From: Streptomyces sp. CNH099
GTDB taxonomy: Bacteria > Actinomycetota > Actinomycetes > Streptomycetales > Streptomycetaceae
Assembly: GCA_000514715.1 (NCBI GenBank)
Contig: AZWL01000010.1
Span: 124,172-188,171 of the forward strand
Length of the DNA stretch: 64,000 nucleotides
Direction of reading: 5' to 3'
Shown here: positions 52,418 to 60,120 of the stretch, in pieces
How the letters are laid out: each line of letters opens with the position of its first letter
Position numbering within the stretch: position 1 is the first letter of the stretch
Made by a program: the position numbers and the translations under genes
The notes under the pieces: generated by a model
Seen by the model: the letters and a program-made list of their open reading frames with translations, nothing else
What the model was told of the DNA's origin: nothing
Database searches by the model: none

Positions 52418-53650
52418 ATGCATCCGATGATCAAGCCGGCGCTGCGGCGGAGCTGGCGCGGCAGGCACACCGTACAGATGGGCGTGACCAGGGCACATGC
52501 GGTGTCCATCCAGCCGGTGGACGCGGCGACGGGGCTGTTTCTGCGGCGGTTGGACGGCACCCGCGGGCTGGATTCGCTGCGCCGGGAGGCGCACCGGTTC
52601 GGTCTCTCTCCGCGCTCGGTGGACGCCCTCGTGGCCCGATTGACCAGGGCCGGGCTGATCGACGAGGGACCGCCCCCGCCGAACGGCACCGTAACTCCCC
52701 GGGAGGACCATCCGGCCTCCACCGAGTTTCCACACGACGTCCACCGTCGCGCGAGCCCCGCTCCACCGGAACGGCCCGGCCCGCCCCGGGCGGACCCGCC
52801 GGCGGCCGGGACCGGCAGCCGGGCCGGGAGCCGGGCCGGGGCGATACCGGCGCGGCTGCGCGGCGACCAGGCGTCGCTGTCCGTCGTGCACCCCGAGCCG
52901 GGTGCCGCCGCGGAGCGGCTGGCGGCGCGCCGGAGGCTGCGGGTGCTGGTGCGCGGCGCCGGGCGCGTGGGCGCCGGCGTGGCGGCGCTGCTCTCCGCCG
53001 CGGGCGTCGGCGAGGTGGAGGTCGTCGACGGCGGCCGCGTCGAGCCGTGGGACGTCGCGCCCGGCGGCGTCGGTCCCGGAGACGTCGGCCGGCGGCGGTG
53101 CGAGGCGGTCCGGGGCGCCGTCCGGCGGGCCGGGCCGTGGCCGCCGGCGCGCGGCGGGCGCCCCGCCGGTGCGGTGTCGCTCGTGGTGCTGGCGCCGCGC
53201 GACGGCCTCGCGGCGTACGCGCCGGATCCGGAGGTCGTGCGGCGCTACCGCGAGGCGGGAATTCCGCACGTGTACGCGGGTGTGCTGGAGGGCACGGGGG
53301 TGGTGGGACCGCTCGTGCTGCCGGGTGGTTCGGCATGTGCGGGCTGCCTCGCGGCGGGCCGTGCGGAGCGGGAGCCGGAGTGGCCGCGGATGCTCGCCCA
53401 GTGGCGGGCCGGAGGTGACCGGGAGGGGGTCGCCGCGTGCGATGTGGCGTTGGCGACAATGGTGTCAGGGCTGACGGCCGCCCACGCGCTGACTTTTCTC
53501 GACGGACGGCTGCCGGCCTGCACGGGGGCCCGGCTGGAGTTCGCGCTGCCGGGCCTCGGCTGGGACTTGACGAAGCTCGATCCACACCCGAAATGCGGGT
53601 GCGGTGCGGCGGCAGCCGCTGACCGGGATACGGGAGTGGCCCATGTCTGA
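52418..53650 (+). CDS. Orphan ThiF/E1-like protein with zinc cysteines
   Basis: The protein is 410 aa. Residues 1-90 resemble a small winged-helix domain (VDAATGLFLRRLDGTRGLDS, then SVDALVARLTRAGLIDEG). A Pro-rich linker leads to a Rossmann domain LRVLVRGAGRVGAGVAALLS (GxGxxG) with VEVVDGGRVEPWDVAPGGVG as in ThiF/MoeB. Zinc-binding pairs CAGC (residue about 310) and CGC near the end match the E1 zinc site. E1-like enzymes adenylate a carboxyl end, but no ThiS/MoaD-like partner is near. Its stop overlaps the ABC1 kinase start by 8 nt. Function unknown. Confidence 0.82.
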   Translation: MHPMIKPALRRSWRGRHTVQMGVTRAHAVSIQPVDAATGLFLRRLDGTRGLDSLRREAHRFGLSPRSVDALVARLTRAGLIDEGPPPPNGTVTPREDHPASTEFPHDVHRRASPAPPERPGPPRADPPAAGTGSRAGSRAGAIPARLRGDQASLSVVHPEPGAAAERLAARRRLRVLVRGAGRVGAGVAALLSAAGVGEVEVVDGGRVEPWDVAPGGVGPGDVGRRRCEAVRGAVRRAGPWPPARGGRPAGAVSLVVLAPRDGLAAYAPDPEVVRRYREAGIPHVYAGVLEGTGVVGPLVLPGGSACAGCLAAGRAEREPEWPRMLAQWRAGGDREGVAACDVALATMVSGLTAAHALTFLDGRLPACTGARLEFALPGLGWDLTKLDPHPKCGCGAAAAADRDTGVAHV

Positions 53651-55043
53651 CCTTCCACGGAAGGCGATCACGCGCACGGCCAGGCTTGCCTCGCTGCCGG
53701 TGGGCTTCGCCGGGCGCGCCACCTGGGGGCTCGGCAAGCGGATCGGCGGCCGGCCGGCGGAGCTGGTCGCCAAGGAGTTGCAGCAGCGCACGGCCGAGCA
53801 GTTGTTCAGGACGCTGGGGGAGCTGAAGGGCGGGGCGATGAAGTTCGGGCAGGCGCTGTCCGTCTTCGAGTCCGCGCTGCCGGAGGAGATAGCGGGGCCC
53901 TACCGCGCGGCCCTGACCAAGCTGCAGGAGGCGGCGCCGCCGATGCCGGTGGGCACGGTGCACGGTGCGCTGGCGGAGCGGCTGGGCCCGGACTGGCAGG
54001 ACCTCTTCCTGGAGTTCGAGGACACCCCGGCCGCCGCGGCGTCGATCGGGCAGGTGCATCGGGCGGTGTGGCACGACGGCCGCGAGGTCGCGGTCAAGGT
54101 GCAGTACCCGGGCGCGGGCAAGGCGCTGCTGTCCGACCTGGCGCAGCTGGGCCGGCTCGCGCGGCTGCTGGGGCCGCTGGTGCCGGGGCTGGACATCAAG
54201 CCGCTGATCCAGGAGCTGCGGGACCGGGTCTCGGAGGAGTTGGACTACGGGCTGGAGGCCCGGGCGCAGCGCGCGTACGCGCAGGAGTTCGCGGACGATC
54301 CGGACGTGCTGGTGCCGGACGTGGTGCACCAGGCGGACCAGGTGCTGGTGACGGAGTGGCTGGACGGGGTGCCGGTCTCGGAGCTGATAGCGGACGGCTC
54401 CCCGGCGGAGCGGGACCGGGTGGGCCAGTTGCTGGCGCGGTTCCTCTTCGCGGGCACGGCGCGCACGGGCCTGCTGCACGCCGACCCGCACCCGGGCAAC
54501 TTCCGGCTGGTCAAGGAGGGCGAGCCGGAGGAGTGGCGGCTCGGGGTGATGGACTTCGGCACGGTCGACCGGCTGCCGGGCGGGCTGCCGGAGGAGATCG
54601 GCGTCGCGCTCGGGATGACGCTGGCAAACGAGGCGGACGAGGTGTACGAGCTGCTGCGCGAGCAGGGGTTCGTGAAGCCGGACGTCGAGCTGGACCCGGA
54701 GGCGGTGATCGACTACCTGCTGCCGATCATCGAGCCGGCGGCGGTGGAGGAGTTCGCCTTCAGCCGGGAGTGGATGCGTACCCAGGCGGCCCGGATCGCC
54801 GACCCCCGCAACCCCGCGTACCAGTTGGGCCGGCAGCTGAACCTGCCGCCGTCGTACCTGCTCATCCACCGGGTGACGCTCAGCACCATCGGAGTGCTCT
54901 GCCAGCTCGGCGCACAGGTGCGGATGCGCGAGGAGCTGACGGAGTGGCTGCCGGGCTTCGCCGAGTACGCCGAAGGGGGCCGTCCTGAGGACGACCCCCA
55001 CGAGGGTTCGGCGTCGGAGGATCCGGCGCCGGCGAGCGCCTGA
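53643..55043 (+). CDS. ABC1/UbiB-family atypical kinase
   Basis: The protein is 466 aa. The KxGQ motif of the family appears as KGGAMKFGQALSVFESALPE (residues about 58-77). The AAAS loop is DTPAAAASIGQVHRA, the catalytic lysine is in VAVKVQYPG, and HADPHPGN and VMDFGTVD supply the kinase metal residues. M. tuberculosis Rv3197 is the counterpart, also beside whiB7. Members act on lipid or quinone metabolism; the target here is unknown. It is coupled to the ThiF-like gene by 8-nt overlap (ATGTCTGA). Confidence 0.9.
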   Translation: MSDLPRKAITRTARLASLPVGFAGRATWGLGKRIGGRPAELVAKELQQRTAEQLFRTLGELKGGAMKFGQALSVFESALPEEIAGPYRAALTKLQEAAPPMPVGTVHGALAERLGPDWQDLFLEFEDTPAAAASIGQVHRAVWHDGREVAVKVQYPGAGKALLSDLAQLGRLARLLGPLVPGLDIKPLIQELRDRVSEELDYGLEARAQRAYAQEFADDPDVLVPDVVHQADQVLVTEWLDGVPVSELIADGSPAERDRVGQLLARFLFAGTARTGLLHADPHPGNFRLVKEGEPEEWRLGVMDFGTVDRLPGGLPEEIGVALGMTLANEADEVYELLREQGFVKPDVELDPEAVIDYLLPIIEPAAVEEFAFSREWMRTQAARIADPRNPAYQLGRQLNLPPSYLLIHRVTLSTIGVLCQLGAQVRMREELTEWLPGFAEYAEGGRPEDDPHEGSASEDPAPASA

Positions 55044-55056
55044 CGGCCCGGGGCCG

Positions 55057-55368
55057 TTACTGCATGACGGCCATCGCCAGCGCGCGCCGGGCGCGCATGT
55101 GCGCGCGCTCGGCCCGGCGCTGGAGCCGCCGGGCGGCGATCAGTCGCATGGCCCTGCGTTCCTGCTCCGCGGCCTCCACCCGGTCCCGATACTGGGCCCG
55201 GGCCAGGGCTTCTGGCATGAGTTGCATCTCAAGGTTCCTGTTCTGGCGCTCGTCGTAGGCGCCTGCTTCGGGTCGTGCTGCGGGGTAGTCGGTGGACGGG
55301 CTCATCGTCGTTTCCTGCTCTGCCGGTTCGTGCGCGCGCGGACGGTCGATCGTGCCGTGGGCGTTCAT
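55057..55368 (-). CDS. Small basic helical protein in the wblC transcript
   Basis: The protein is 103 aa from ATG 55368, which overlaps the wblC stop (ATGA). The second half is a long Arg/Ala/Glu-rich helix (ARAQYRDRVEAAEQERRAMR, then ARRLQRRAERAHMRARRA). There is no signal or membrane segment. An internal ATG at about 55305 (MSPSTDYPAAR) is also possible. Coupling means it is made only when wblC is, so a role in the antibiotic-stress response or ribosome/RNA binding is possible but not shown. Confidence 0.75.
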   Translation of the reverse strand: MNAHGTIDRPRAHEPAEQETTMSPSTDYPAARPEAGAYDERQNRNLEMQLMPEALARAQYRDRVEAAEQERRAMRLIAARRLQRRAERAHMRARRALAMAVMQ

Positions 55369-55730
55369 GCCACGACCGGGTTCTTCCGCGGGCGGCCACG
55401 CGGCCGCTTGCGCGGCACGACGACTCCCTGGACGAACAGCTCGCCGCCCCAGACGCCCCAGGGCTCGCGGCGCTCCTTCGCCCCCGCGAGGCAGGCCTCA
55501 CGGACGGGGCAGGTCTGGCAGAGGGACTTGGCGTACTCGACGTCCGCCGGAGTCTCCGCGAAGAACACTTCGGGGTCGTAGCTCCGGCAGGGCACGCGGT
55601 CGCCGAGCGCGTCGATTCGCTCGTCAAGCTCGCTGAGAGCGGTCAGCTGGGTCAAGGGGACCTCCAGGTCGGTGGTGCCGGGCACGGGGTCGGGCGTGGG
55701 CCTGTGCGGGGTGTGCACGGGGAGGGACAC
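55365..55730 (-). CDS. wblC: WhiB-family antibiotic-resistance regulator WblC (WhiB7)
   Basis: The protein is 121 aa from GTG 55730. Four iron-sulfur cysteines are seen in VPCRSYDPEVFF and SLCQTCPVREACLAG. The WhiB7 turn EPWGVWGGELFVQG follows, and the C-terminal AT-hook RKRPRGRPRKNP is specific to WhiB7/WblC. It binds the principal sigma factor and AT-rich DNA next to -35 elements, switching on intrinsic resistance genes. Upstream lie a leader ORF and an attenuator hairpin. uvrD2 and the ABC1 kinase are the usual neighbours. Confidence 0.95.
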   Translation of the reverse strand: MSLPVHTPHRPTPDPVPGTTDLEVPLTQLTALSELDERIDALGDRVPCRSYDPEVFFAETPADVEYAKSLCQTCPVREACLAGAKERREPWGVWGGELFVQGVVVPRKRPRGRPRKNPVVA

Positions 55731-55772
55731 GTTTCCGTCCTTGCTCGTCGTGTTGATCAACTTCTGCGTTGG

Positions 55773-55817
55773 GCAAATCAAAAGGGCCGCGGATCCCGGT
55801 TCGGGTTCCGCGGCCCT
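55773..55817 (-). terminator. Attenuator terminator in the wblC leader
   Basis: On the minus strand a 16-bp stem (arms AGGGCCGCGGAACCCG and CGGGATCCGCGGCCCT, one mismatch, loop AAC) is followed by TTTTGATTTG. It lies 27 bp after the leader ORF stop and 52 bp before the wblC start. An intrinsic terminator inside the transcript fits ribosome-mediated attenuation: translation arrest by antibiotics in the leader ORF would favour readthrough. No alternative anti-terminator stem was computed. Confidence 0.85.
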
Positions 55818-55843
55818 GGAAGGTGCCGTCTCGATCGGTGTGA

Positions 55844-56167
55844 TCAAGATGGTTCTATCCAGGGATCAGGCCCGCGGAAGGCCCGCATGTGCTGCGTCGT
55901 GGCCGCAATGCCGTCGGCAAAGGCGCCATTGGCCCACGTCTGCTGGAGGTCGGCACCCGCTGCCGCCGCCGCATAGGCCGGAGCCTGCGCCGCTGCTACC
56001 AGGAGTGCCTTAGTCGGTCGCTCGTCACGGATGCCGGCACCCAGGCCGCCACGGACACCGGACACACCGGTGGCGCGGAGCTGGGGCTCGGAGACCGCGA
56101 GCAGGCAGGAGGAGACGACCTCGCGACCGGCGGCAGCACGACCGTCAAGTTTCGTGATGCTGATCAT
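55844..56167 (-). CDS. Leader ORF upstream of wblC
   Basis: The product is 107 aa from ATG 56167 behind an excellent ribosome site, GAGGAGGAGAAAACC. Sequence features are MISITKLDGRAAAGREVVSS, SGVRGGLGAGIRDERPTKAL and AAAQAPAYAAAAAGADLQQT. There are no recognisable domains or signals. It ends just before the attenuator hairpin. The position and strong initiation fit a regulatory upstream ORF sensing translation, as described for whiB7/wblC leaders. It is longer than the mycobacterial uORF, so it may also make a real protein. Confidence 0.7.
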   Translation of the reverse strand: MISITKLDGRAAAGREVVSSCLLAVSEPQLRATGVSGVRGGLGAGIRDERPTKALLVAAAQAPAYAAAAAGADLQQTWANGAFADGIAATTQHMRAFRGPDPWIEPS

Positions 56168-56272
56168 GGTTTTCTCCTCCTCTCCGGCTCTTCGGACCGG
56201 CTGACCGGTCCAAGGTCTCCTAGTACAACACGGAATCACCGGCTCCGTGAAGAGCTGTTCTTCCGTGCCGGA

Positions 56273-56311
56273 AGGCTATGAGGCTTCCTCCGGCGATCGC
56301 AAACCATTTTT
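56273..56311 (-). promoter_or_regulatory. WhiB7-type promoter of the wblC transcript
   Basis: On the minus strand AAAAATGG directly precedes TTGCGA (56302-56297), then 18 bp to TAGCCT (56278-56273). An AT-rich element just upstream of the -35 is the mark of WhiB7-activated promoters, which the RGRPRK AT-hook recognises. Autoregulation is implied. Further upstream, 56314-56328 holds GGGAAA-TTT-TTTCCC, a perfect 6-bp palindrome. Confidence 0.6.
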
Positions 56312-56336
56312 CGGGGAAATTTTTTCCCGGTGCCCG

Positions 56337-58592
56337 TCACTGCTCCCCGGCGGCGTCGCCGGACGGCTCACGGCCCGCGCAGAGGTCCAGGACATCGGCG
56401 CCGTACCGGTCCATCTTGCGCCTGCCGACGCCCGAAATGACCGCCAGTTCCTGCTCGTTGACCGGCATGGCCTCGGCGATGGCGATCAGGGTCTTGTCGG
56501 TGAAGACGCAGTACGCGGGCTGCCCGAGCCGCTCCGCCTGCCCGGCGCGCCAGTCGCGCAGTCGCTCGTACAGCCCCTCGTCCATGTCCGACGGGCAGTC
56601 CTCGCAGCGCATCAGCTTGATCTCGCCGGCGTCCGTCAGCGTCCGCCCGCAGACGCGGCAGCGCACCGGCCCGCGCCGCCGGCGGCGGGCGGCCGCACCC
56701 CGCTCCGCGCCGCCCCGCTCCACGCCGCCCCGCGCCGCCGCCCCGGCGCCGCCCCCGCGCCCGGAGCCCGGCCGCAGCCCGGTCAGGAAGCGGCTCGGCC
56801 GCCGCGCGGCCCGCCCGCCCGGCGCGCGGGACAGCGCCCAGGACAGCGTCAGGTGCACCCGGGCCCGGGTGATGCCGACGTACAGCAGCCGGCGCTCCTC
56901 CTCGACCTGCTCGGGCGTCTTCGCGTAGGTGATCGGCAGCATGCCCTCGGTGAGCCCCACCAGGAACACCGCGTCCCACTCCAGGCCCTTTGCGGCGTGC
57001 AGTGAGGCGAGGGTCACACCCTCGACCGTCGGGGCGTGCTGCGCCGCGGCGCGCTCCGCCAGCTCCTCGACCAGGTCCGCCAGCCCCGCGCCCGGCCGGG
57101 CCCGCCCGAAGTCCTCGGCCAGCCGCACCAGCGCGGCCAGCGACTCCCAGCGGTCGCGCACCGCGCCCGACCCCGCCGGCGCCTCCGGCGACCAGCCCAT
57201 CCCGCCGAGCACGGCCCGCACCTGCGCGGCCAGGTCGCCGTCCCGGCCGGCCTCGTCCAGCAACGCGTCGTTCCTGTCCGCCACGGCCGCCCCGCGGAGC
57301 CGGACCCCGGCCTCACGCACCTCGGGGCGCTCGAAGAACCGCTCCGCGCCCCGCATCTGGTACGGCACGGACCGGTCGGCGAGCGCCTGCTCGTAGACCT
57401 CCGACTGGGCGTTGATCCGGTACAGCACGGCGATGGAGCTGGGCGGCACGCCCGCGTCGATCAGCCGGCGGATGTGCCGGGCGGTGCCCTCGGCCTCGGC
57501 GGGCTCGTCCGCATACTCCGTGAAGGCGGGCTCGGGGCCCGGCTCGCGCTGCGCCACCAGCTCCAGCCGGGCCGCGGCGGCCCGCCCGGTCGCCTGGGCG
57601 AGCACGCCGTTGGCCAGGTGGACGACCTGGGGGGTGGAGCGGTAGTCCCGGACGAGCTTGACGACCGTGGCGCCGGGGTGGCGGACACGGAAGTCCAGCA
57701 GGTGGTCGGGGGTGGCGCCGGTGAAGGAGTAGATCGTCTGGCTGGCGTCGCCGACGACGCACAGGCTGTCCCGGCCGCCGAGCCACAGCTCCAGCAGCCG
57801 CTGCTGCAGAGGGCTGACGTCCTGGTACTCGTCGACGACGAAGTGCTGGTACTGCCGGTGCACCTGCTCGGCGATGTCCGGCCGGTCCTGCAGGACGCCG
57901 ACGGTGAGCAGCAGCACGTCCTCGAAGTCGATGACGCCGCGGTCGCGCTTCAGCTGCTCGTACCCCCGGTAGACGCCGGCGATCTCCGCCGGGTCCCGCG
58001 GGGCGTCGCGCCCGGTCTTGGCGAGCACCGCGGCGTAGTCCTCGGGGGCGGTCTGGGTGACCTTCGCCCACTCCAGCTCGCCGGTGACGTCCCGCAGCTC
58101 GTTGCGGTCGAGGCGGACCCGGGCGCGCGCCGCGGCCTCCGCGACCAGCTGGACCTTGCGCTCCAGCAGCCGCGGCAGCTCGCCGCCGACGGCCCGGGGC
58201 CAGAAGTACTGCAGCTGCCGCAGCGCGGCGGAGTGGAACGTCCGCGCCTGCACGCCGGGGGCGCCGAGCTGGCGCAGCCTGCCGCGCATCTCGCCGGCCG
58301 CCCGGTTCGTGAACGTCACGGCCAGCACGCTCGCCGGCTGGAGCACGCCGGCCCGGACCCCGTACGCGATGCGGTGCGTGATGGCGCGGGTCTTGCCCGT
58401 GCCCGCGCCGGCCAGCACGCACACCGGGCCGCGCAGCGCCGTCGCCACCTCGCGCTGCTCCGGGTCGAGCCCGGCCAGCACCGCGTCGGCCGAGCCCGGG
58501 ACGGCGGGGAACTCCGTGTGCGCCGTGGGCTCCGTGGGCTCCGTGGACAGGGAGGGCCGGGTGGACTGCGGGGGCTGCGGTACTGCTGTCAC
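56337..58592 (-). CDS. uvrD2: UvrD2-type superfamily I DNA helicase with HRDC domain
   Basis: The protein is 751 aa from GTG 58592. Helicase motifs are LAGAGTGKTRAITHRIAYGV (Walker A), FVVDEYQDVSPLQQRL, VVGDASQTIYSFTGA, VKLVRDYRSTPQVVHLANGV, VTLASLHAAKGLEWDAVFLV and RLLYVGITRARVHLTLSW. A linker with CRVCGRTL and CEDC (zinc) joins a C-terminal HRDC domain (AYCVFTDKTLIAIAEAMPVN, then ISGVGRRKMDRYG). M. tuberculosis UvrD2 (Rv3198c) has the same design and is essential. Next to wblC and mycoredoxin, as in mycobacteria. Confidence 0.94.
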   Translation of the reverse strand: MTAVPQPPQSTRPSLSTEPTEPTAHTEFPAVPGSADAVLAGLDPEQREVATALRGPVCVLAGAGTGKTRAITHRIAYGVRAGVLQPASVLAVTFTNRAAGEMRGRLRQLGAPGVQARTFHSAALRQLQYFWPRAVGGELPRLLERKVQLVAEAAARARVRLDRNELRDVTGELEWAKVTQTAPEDYAAVLAKTGRDAPRDPAEIAGVYRGYEQLKRDRGVIDFEDVLLLTVGVLQDRPDIAEQVHRQYQHFVVDEYQDVSPLQQRLLELWLGGRDSLCVVGDASQTIYSFTGATPDHLLDFRVRHPGATVVKLVRDYRSTPQVVHLANGVLAQATGRAAAARLELVAQREPGPEPAFTEYADEPAEAEGTARHIRRLIDAGVPPSSIAVLYRINAQSEVYEQALADRSVPYQMRGAERFFERPEVREAGVRLRGAAVADRNDALLDEAGRDGDLAAQVRAVLGGMGWSPEAPAGSGAVRDRWESLAALVRLAEDFGRARPGAGLADLVEELAERAAAQHAPTVEGVTLASLHAAKGLEWDAVFLVGLTEGMLPITYAKTPEQVEEERRLLYVGITRARVHLTLSWALSRAPGGRAARRPSRFLTGLRPGSGRGGGAGAAARGGVERGGAERGAAARRRRRGPVRCRVCGRTLTDAGEIKLMRCEDCPSDMDEGLYERLRDWRAGQAERLGQPAYCVFTDKTLIAIAEAMPVNEQELAVISGVGRRKMDRYGADVLDLCAGREPSGDAAGEQ

Positions 58593-58689
58593 CCCGCCAT
58601 GCTGCCAGGTCCGCCGCGACGGGTGTGCCGGTTGTCCACAGGCCCCGCGTCCCCGCCCGGTTGTCCACAGGCGGGGCGGGCGGGACCCG

Positions 58690-58715
58690 GGAATGGCGGC
58701 GGCCCGGGGTACGTT
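58690..58715 (+). promoter_or_regulatory. SigR-dependent promoter of the mycoredoxin gene
   Basis: GGAAT (58690-58694) and GTT (58713-58715) are exactly 18 bp apart, the SigR consensus. The start codon is at 58772, giving a leader of about 50 nt. It links this gene to the SigR-RsrA system at 30-31 kb. Confidence 0.9.
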
Positions 58716-58771
58716 CACTCTCCGGAACAGACCGCGCCGCGACCCGGCCGACCCCTAAGGAGCGCAGCGAC

Positions 58772-59029
58772 ATGGCGGGCACCGTCACGATGTACAGCAC
58801 CACGTGGTGCGGCTACTGCCGCCGGCTCAAGAGCCAGATGGACCGCGAGGGCATCCCCTTCGAGGAGATCAACATCGAGCAGGACCCGGATTCCGCCGCC
58901 TACGTGGAGAGCGTGAACAACGGCAACCAGCTGGTGCCCACCGTCGTCGTGGTCCCGCGCCAGGGCGGCGACTCCGTCGCCATGCCGAACCCCTCCCTGG
59001 CCCAGGTCAAGGCCGCCCTCGGCGCCTGA
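58772..59029 (+). CDS. mrx1: Mycoredoxin (glutaredoxin-like, mycothiol-dependent)
   Basis: The protein is 85 aa, a thioredoxin fold with the active site TTWCGYCRRLK (CGYC). LVPTVVV gives the cis-Pro, and GNQLVP is typical of mycoredoxin-1. It reduces mycothiol mixed disulfides with electrons from mycothiol/Mtr. The place next to uvrD2 and nudC equals Rv3198A. A SigR promoter precedes it, as expected for a thiol-stress gene. Confidence 0.94.
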   Translation: MAGTVTMYSTTWCGYCRRLKSQMDREGIPFEEINIEQDPDSAAYVESVNNGNQLVPTVVVVPRQGGDSVAMPNPSLAQVKAALGA

Positions 59030-59064
59030 CCCCGGCGAGGGGGCGGCGGGCCCCGCGGCGGCCG

Positions 59065-60015
59065 TCAGCCCGGCCGCCGCGGCAGGTCCGAGCCGTACCA
59101 CAGCTCGATCAGCCGCCCCGCTATCGAGATCCCGTACGGCGGCAGCACCTCACCCGACGCGTACGCGGCGCCCAGCTCCGCGCGCGAGAACCAGCGCGCC
59201 TCGTGCAGCTCCTCGCCGTCCACGCGTATCTCCGCGCCCTTCGCGTCCGCCGCCCGCGCGCGGAAGCCCACCATGAGGCTGGACGGGAACGGCCACGGCT
59301 GGCTGGACACGTAGTCCACGTCGCCGACGACTACGCCGGCCTCCTCGTAGACCTCCCGCCGCACGGCGTGCTCCAGCGACTCGCCGGGCTCGACGAAGCC
59401 CGCCAGCGTCGAGAAGCGCCCCTCCGGCCAGTGCAGCTGCCGGCCCAGCAGGATCCGGTCCTCCGGGTCCGTCACGGCCATGATCACGGCGGGGTCGGTA
59501 CGGGGATAGTGCTCGGCGCCGCACGCCGGGCAGCGGCGGATGTGGCCCGCGGCGGCGATGACCGTGCGCTCGCCGCAGCGCGAGCAGAAGCGGTGCAGCC
59601 GCTGCCAGTTCTCCAGCGCGACGGCGTGCACCATCAGCCCGGCGTCCCGCTCCGACAGCAGCAGCCCGGCCTCGCGCAGCCCGGCGGGACGGGCGGTGTC
59701 GTCCATGCGGCCGGGCAGCGAGTCCTTCTGCAGCGCGAAGTAGCGCACGCCGTCGGCGTCGGTGCCGAGGAAGTAGCGGTGCTGCTCGGTCGGCGGGGCC
59801 TCGAAGGCCGGCGTCGTCACCAGCTGCGTGCCGCCGTCGGGGGCGTCGTCGATGAGCACCTGGCCCTCGCTGACCACGAAGACCCGGGTCGTCGGATGGC
59901 TCCAGGCCGCCGCCAGCCACGCCTCGTCGAGGCGGTGGTGGGCGGCGCGGTCGACGCCGCTGTCCGCCGTGAAGGAGACCGGCCGAGAGGCCGCCCGGTC
60001 GATGCCCGTGGTCAC
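59065..60015 (-). CDS. nudC: NAD(+)/RNA-decapping diphosphatase NudC
   Basis: The protein is 316 aa from GTG 60015. A zinc ribbon FCSRCGERT and RRCPACGAEHYPRTDPAVI precedes the NUDIX box GFVEPGESLEHAVRREVYEE, then AGV. After the box SQPWPFPSSLMVGF is the NudC-specific motif (SQPWPFPQS in E. coli). It hydrolyses NADH/NAD to NMNH/NMN and AMP and can remove NAD caps from RNA. Same place as Rv3199c. Confidence 0.94.
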   Translation of the reverse strand: MTTGIDRAASRPVSFTADSGVDRAAHHRLDEAWLAAAWSHPTTRVFVVSEGQVLIDDAPDGGTQLVTTPAFEAPPTEQHRYFLGTDADGVRYFALQKDSLPGRMDDTARPAGLREAGLLLSERDAGLMVHAVALENWQRLHRFCSRCGERTVIAAAGHIRRCPACGAEHYPRTDPAVIMAVTDPEDRILLGRQLHWPEGRFSTLAGFVEPGESLEHAVRREVYEEAGVVVGDVDYVSSQPWPFPSSLMVGFRARAADAKGAEIRVDGEELHEARWFSRAELGAAYASGEVLPPYGISIAGRLIELWYGSDLPRRPG

Positions 60016-60120
60016 TGCTGCTTCCCTTCCGCCGCGCCGCTCACGGCCCCCTCGCACTCGTCCCGCGGGCACGCCGGAGGGGCGGCGACGCTGCCGGAGG
60101 TGATGCACATGCCCCCGAGC

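Noticed and set aside
52431..55001. An 856-codon minus-strand frame opposite the ThiF-like and ABC1 genes
   Set aside because: Low-complexity Arg/His/Pro composition with no domain; both plus-strand genes have clear family motifs.
56314..56328. GGGAAATTTTTTCCC as the uvrD2 terminator
   Set aside because: The stem is only 6 bp and mostly A-T, so it is weak in this context; it was kept only as part of the promoter region description.
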